DNA from: Phyto melanocephala
Taxonomy: Eukaryota > Arthropoda > Insecta > Diptera > Rhinophoridae
Length of the DNA: 64,000 nt
NCBI GenBank assembly: GCA_941918925.1
Contig: OW799237.1
Span: 11,079,201 to 11,143,200, forward strand
Reading direction: 5' to 3'
The notes under the pieces were generated by a model. The model was not told the origin of the DNA and searched no databases. It worked only from the letters and a program-made list of their open reading frames with translations. Shown in pieces: positions 59,175-64,000 of the stretch. A program made the position numbers and the translations under genes. Within the stretch, counting starts at the first letter, position 1. The number at the start of each line of letters is the position of its first letter.

Positions 59175-59885
59175 CAGTGTTGCCGCCGACCAACTTTTTT
59201 TCGCAGTGAAATCGACAAAAAAAAACGCAGTGAAGCGCAGTGACGAGAAATAAAAAAATTTCGTTTTCGTTTGGACAAAAAAAGGAAATTTTTTTCACTT
59301 TTTCAACACTTTTTTGCCTTTTTTTTAAGAATTACTTGTTTTTTAATTTTTTTAGTTAATTTTATTCTGCCTTTGTGTTGTTGCCGGGAGTTTCCTTTTC
59401 TTTGCATTTGTCGTCTTGTTGGTTTTCTCTTGGCTGCTATAAATAAATATTATGTAATATTTTCTAGTTATTTTAAACGCCAACTTACCCATTCATTTCT
59501 AAACAATATAAAAATTAATTAAATGGACTGAAAAGCAAATATTTTTTTCACGAAATAGTTTGTTTATGTTTTTCTAACGAGATTTTTGACATTTTAATTC
59601 AGGACCTAATCAGTCAACTGCAACGTAACGTAACAGCAGAAAATGTTGCCATCTAGCTGCTATATTTTTAACAGGGTGACAATTTTATCTCGTTGTGTTA
59701 TAGCCTTTACAGACTTACGTGTTAAACACGTTTGAGGTAAATCATGTTAAGGCGTTGTTGATCAAAAAAAGAGGAAAACTACCAAAAACTGAAAAACGCA
59801 GTGATATTAAAAAAAACGCAGTTACGCAGTGACGACGGGCAAATCGCAGTGAAAAACTGCGATCGCAGTGAAAACGGCAACACTG
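59175..59885. mobile_element. hAT-type MITE (711 bp) with 8-bp duplication
   Basis: The termini are CAGTGTTGCCG and its complement CGGCAACACTG. CTCATAAG flanks both ends exactly (59167-59174 and 59886-59893), an 8-bp duplication diagnostic of hAT insertion. CGCAGTGA occurs three times near the left end (59202, 59226, 59236) and four times near the right (59797, 59825, 59845, 59864), plus a CGCAGTTA variant. All are in the same direction, and are likely transposase-binding sites. The 83-codon frame inside (59271-59522) is not a recognisable transposase, so it depends on an autonomous hAT elsewhere. Confidence 0.92.
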
Positions 59886-61304
59886 CTCATAAGATTGTCA
59901 TAAATCTGGCAACGTAATTATCATTTGTTTAATTAACTATTTAATCTTGAGTAGACTAACATCAGAAGAAACTTGCACATGATAAAAATTAGTTACGAAA
60001 ATCATGGCTTAGTTTAAGAATGCTGCAGTGCAACATAATTCCAATATGAATTTATTTTTGGCTTGATAGAATTGTTAATATATTAAATAACCGCATTTTA
60101 AGTGAAAAAAATCCACGTTTTTTGAATGATTAAATCACAGGTGGTGACATCTGTAGAAATAAGATGAAGGACAAATTAAAAGTGTTGTCATAGGCTTAAA
60201 ATAAAAACACGATCAATTATATTTTATTAATTTATTTTTCTTAAATTAAGATTTTATTTTAAATCTTTGCTTAGTATTTTATTATTATTTGTCCTTTTTA
60301 GGATTCTTTACAATCTGTTTTGAAGCGCCGATCAATAATGACTTTTGTATCATTTACGTATTATTTTTGTATATACATACATATATTTTAAAAAATTAAA
60401 AAAATAGTAATAAAGAAACACAATAACGAAATCGAACATGATTGTGCATGCAAAAAACTGGGATTTCATGATGTATTTCTTCACCTAGTTACGCATTGAT
60501 CGTAAATTGGTAAGCAATGAAAATATACAATGTAAGTATGTATGTATGTATGTACAATCAAATACAAAAGCTGTTGCTAAGATAAGATCATGCATGCCCA
60601 ATCATGTGGATTATTTGTTCTTGTACTTTAAAGTTAAATGAAGCAAAGTTAAATAAGAGTTAATTAATATTATAATTAGGGGTATTCACTATACACATAT
60701 AACTTGTAGAGTCAAAGCGAGCGATATAGGGCCACCATTATTAATTTTTTGGGAATGCTATAAGATGGGATGCTACATTTTATTCAACAGCTAGATGATA
60801 AGTGATATTTAGTGTTTTAAACACCTTTAGCGAAAATGTTTATTTTTGAAATGATTTAGTCAGTTGGTCTTTAAGTCCAGGCGATTTAATGACTTTGTAT
60901 TTATTTTTAAGGTTACGTTTAGCTGTAGATTTATGCGAATAAAGCAGTATTATTGGACGACTTGACGAACAAAATTGCCGAGGTTCAACAACATTCGCAT
61001 GTGGATTGTTCGAAATTTTGACTACCGAAATGTGATACATTAGAGCCAGCCACAAGCATGGCCGAAATACTACTGAAAAGTTGACAGGATAAAGTTATCC
61101 TTATAATAAGGTCAACTTGGTGGTTTAAATTATGTAAAAGTGGTGCATTTTGCGAGGTGGGTGAAAGTCACCAGGTGTTTAAAAATTAAAATTTTTAATA
61201 ATTAAAATAAAAACAGGGTGAAAGCCTCATTTACACTTATGTCAGGTTAGGTTGAAAAACAGGGGCACTAAAAGCCCAAACTCATTGCAGGTAAACACAT
61301 ATGC

Positions 61305-61349
61305 CCAATTGGCATGTATGACCAATTGGCGTGTATGACCAGTTGGAAT
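61305..61349 (+). repeat. 17-bp short tandem repeat
   Basis: Copies CCAATTGGCATGTATGA, CCAATTGGCGTGTATGA and a partial CCAGTTGGAAT. Confidence 0.85.
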
Positions 61350-62218
61350 GTTACTTATATTTCGCTTCTTATATCTCATAACTTAATCTTATAACCAGAT
61401 TGATAAAAAATATTAACGATATAAATTCTTTTATTTAAATATAAACTCTTACTTGCCAGCAGGGCAGTACTTGAATTTACCGTCTGCTTAGAAATTGTAT
61501 GGTGATGAATTAAGGGAATATATATTTAATTTGAACTCATCAAAATGAAAAATATCATACGCAAAAACAAAGCTGCCGTTGAATATTGCTACAATTGACT
61601 TAATTACCAAAAAAAAAAAAAAAAAAAAAAATAAGGAATGCAACTGACAAACACACACACTGACACTCATTCAAGAGCAAATGGCAAGTAGTTAATAACT
61701 GACTAAAATACCCGCTTCCAAGGAAAATAACAACAACAGCAACACAATGCAAAGCGGTGTAGTGAAAAGGAAAAACGAGAAGTAATAGACAGAGAGTTAC
61801 TTTGACTGAGACTTTTACACACACACACACACTCACACTAAGCAATATTATTAATTAACAAAAGAAGGAATGCGCTTAAGAAAAATTTACATAAACAAAA
61901 ACAGAGAAGACGAGAAATATAGCAAAAGTTTTAAATGATTCAAATTAAGGGATGGCAAATATTTAACAAGAGAACGTTGTTAAAAATAACCCCAATTATT
62001 TTTCACACATCTGTCACTTCTTATTACAGCCTTTTCTAAGTTTCAGCCCTGCACTGCAATTTATGTCAGTAATTTATGTTGAGAAATTGGCTAAATGAAA
62101 ATGATTCCAATTTAAACTTTAAATTCATTGTAATCAAAAACACACGCTAAACAACAAAAGGGATGCACAGTAAACCGTTAACTTAACAACTACACCATCA
62201 TTTAAACTTTAGAAATAT

Positions 62219-62242
62219 GTGTGTGTGTGTGTGTGTGTGTGT
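62219..62242 (+). repeat. (GT)n microsatellite
   Basis: About 12 GT units. Confidence 0.95.
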
Positions 62243-63209
62243 CTATGTGTGTGCATGAATGTTAAAGTACTAGTTTAGCTATGAGTGAAAATAAAAATTT
62301 ATATGAACGTAATTGTAAAATGCCAAGATTATGTATAATTTAAAAACCAAAAAAAAAAAAGAACACAACTATGTAACGCAGCCACCACCTTTTTCAAGTT
62401 TTTCCCTTCTAATGGCAAACTAACAAGTAACAATACAAACAAATGTTTCAAATACGTTTATGTGTATGTAAATACAAATGAGAATGCGAACAAGTGGCAG
62501 CGGGGGGAACACAAATAAAAATCAACGTTTATATAATTTTTGTATGAATTTTAAGTATCACGTTGAGAACAAGAGCCACATTTTTGACACAGAATTAAAA
62601 CACAGATGCAAATTGTTTAAAATGCTAATATAACACAATGGGATTAATAATAAATAGAAGTGGATTGTAGTTTGGTCTTAAGTTTATATGATGGTACATA
62701 TGGATTATAAGAGTCTGTGGATATTAGTGAGGATTAAAGTGTAAATTGATGGTTTAGATTTTGGATTAAAGTCGAGTTTATGGTTTGTTGTATATTGCCT
62801 CAATGTAGACTAGTATAAAGATTACAGTTTAGTATTAAACACTTTATACTCACTTTACAGTCAGGGTAAAGTCTAGTCATGCTACGAGTAGCTTAAAAAG
62901 GAGCACCAGCGGAAAAAGTCTGTACTAATGTCATGGGTTTCAAATCTGGTTTCATCTAAAGTATGGAATATTGAGTCATCCATAGGCTATATTCATTGTG
63001 GTCCACATATTGGAATATATTCAAGTGGATAGACATTATACTCTAGTTTAAATCGTAGTCGACATTATAGTACAATGTATTGTTAAAACTATAGTATAGT
63101 CGATACCAAAGACTTGAGTTTAGACAACAGCTTGGACTATTCTCCAGTTTATAATTAAGATGATTTCCTAGTAAAAATTTTGAGGGCTTAATAATTTGGT
63201 CTATTATTA

Positions 63210-64000
63210 GGTGATTTTTTAAGATATAAAAAAGTTCAAAAAACACATACAAATCAGAAAAACTCATGAAATCTCTATTTGAATCGAAAGTACGGTCCAT
63301 TGAATTTAACGTTTGAAGATTATTTCATGCAAATATAGACGGGGACTGCGCCTCAAATGGTCCATCCCCTTGGTCCAATTTTGGCATACCCTTTCCAACA
63401 TTTCGGCTGGTATCTCATGAATAAATGCTTCAACGTTGTCTTCCAATGCGTCAATTGAAGCGGGCATGTGTGTATAGACATGAGCTTTAACATAGCCCCA
63501 CAAAAAATACTCTAAAGGCGTTAAATCGCACGATCTAGGCGGTCAATTGACCAGTCCCGAACGTGAAATAAAATGTTCACCGAACTCGCCTCTCAATAAG
63601 TCCATTGTTAAGCGTGATGTGTGGCATGTGGCACCGTCTTGTTGAAACCACATGTCATGCCAGTCAAGCTCTTGCATTTTGGGCAAAAAAAAATTGGATA
63701 TCATTTCACGGTAGCGCTTACCATTCACAGCTACGTTACGATTCGCATCATCTTTGAAAAAGTATGGTCCAATGATGCCACCAGCCAGTAAACCGCACCA
63801 AATTGTGACTTTTTCTGGATGTTTTGGTAGCTCTTGCAGTGCTTCTGGCTGATCTTCACTTCAAAATCGACAATTCTGCTTATTAACGTACCCATTGAGC
63901 CAAAAATGAGCTTCGTCGCTGAACACAAGAAGCGCGCGATGAACTTTCTTAACAGAGCAAGCATTTTAATAAAAAAATTCAATAGTTTGCAAGCGTTGTT
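63210..64000 (-). mobile_element. Mariner-like element, runs off the window
   Basis: The 3' end is a TA (63208-63209) followed by GGTGATTTTTTAAG, a typical mariner-type terminal sequence. The transposase is on the minus strand and its start lies beyond 64000, so only one end can be checked. Confidence 0.75.
63306..63990 (-). pseudogene. DD41-type mariner transposase, two W-to-stop changes
   Basis: The minus frame reads RALLVFSDEAHFWLNGYVNK, QNCRF, TGA stop, SEDQPEALQELPKHPEKVTI, WCGLLAGGIIGPYFFKDD, VAVNGKRYREMISNFFLPKM, DMWFQQDGATCHTSR, ISRSGLVN, TGA stop, PPRSCDLTPLEYFLWGYVK, and ends LYLHEIIFKR. The first Asp (SDEA) and second (QQDG) are intact; the third position is Glu (TPLE), with 41 residues between. 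Both stops replace a Trp that the family has (RFW/RIW and NWPP), each a single TGG-to-TGA change. Otherwise the frame is open for 220 codons. The N-terminal half is outside the window. Confidence 0.85.

Larger units (their letters stand above)
59894..63207. other. AT-rich region, simple repeats only
   Basis: No gene recognised. It holds a TATG repeat near 60533-60553, a 17-bp unit CCAATTGGCATGTATGA repeated about 2.6 times at 61305-61349, a poly(A) near 61609-61632 and a (GT)n tract near 62219-62242. The minus frame at 60840-61055 has no motif I can assign. Confidence 0.45.

Noticed and set aside
60840..61055. 71-codon minus frame containing SNNPHANVVEP, slightly like the NPH motif of mariners
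   Set aside because: No other mariner motif follows in any frame and no terminal repeats nearby; resemblance too short.

Overview
This 64-kb window is strongly AT-rich, non-coding animal DNA, most likely from a brachyceran (probably calyptrate) fly. The clues are many degraded IS630-Tc1-mariner copies, R1-like and other non-LTR retrotransposon remnants, a tRNA-derived SINE, a short GT-AG intron of insect type, and dispersed 'gaagggtataaaa' repeats that I associate from memory with fly genomes. I found no host protein-coding exon, tRNA or rRNA gene, so the window reads as one long intergenic or intronic stretch. Species assignment is inference.

The outstanding feature is a 3.76-kb DNA transposon at 6312-10073. 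It has about 400-bp inverted repeats, CACTGTGC termini and a TTA target duplication. It carries one transposase-like gene with a TATA box, a 66-bp intron and a poly(A) signal. The protein has an N-terminal C2-C2-C2 zinc-binding region and a DDE-like core (FIDSSK, CADLKV, DEHGE), and the gene is spoiled by a single TAA codon. I recognise the protein family as a widespread but functionally uncharacterised metazoan family. A 338-bp element at 23857-24194 has almost the same end signature (CACTGTAC, TTA duplication), so both may be moved by one class of enzyme. A 209-bp TA-flanked element is nested in the large transposon.

Layout: 1-6.3 kb holds a mariner relic, two small inverted-repeat elements and dispersed repeats. 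6.3-10.1 kb is the long-TIR transposon. 10.9-11.7 kb is a rearranged mariner. 12.5-13.1 kb is a dispersed repeat. 16.4-17.0 kb is an 11-bp minisatellite. 19.2-19.7 kb is an R1-like 3' end. 20.6-25.2 kb holds mariner relics and the TTA-flanked element. 26-27 kb holds a non-LTR fragment and a palindromic MITE. 27-37 kb is mostly unassigned AT-rich DNA with two inverted-repeat elements. 37.3 kb is a SINE with a 9-bp duplication. 39 kb is a 27-bp hairpin. 41.7-42.6 kb is a deleted DD41D mariner that keeps its catalytic domain. 44.1-47.2 kb is a non-LTR element broken by a mariner fragment and by a 1.58-kb TIR element. 52.2-53.5 kb is a full-length DD37E Tc1-like element. 54-57 kb holds more mariner relics and a TA-flanked 439-bp element. 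58-59.9 kb is a decayed R1-like RT followed by a hAT-type MITE with an 8-bp duplication. 63.2-64 kb is a mariner that runs off the window.

Nothing here works as a host pathway. The genes are independent mobile elements of different ages. Their nesting gives a relative insertion order: non-LTR first, then mariner and TIR elements, then the better preserved DNA transposons and MITEs.
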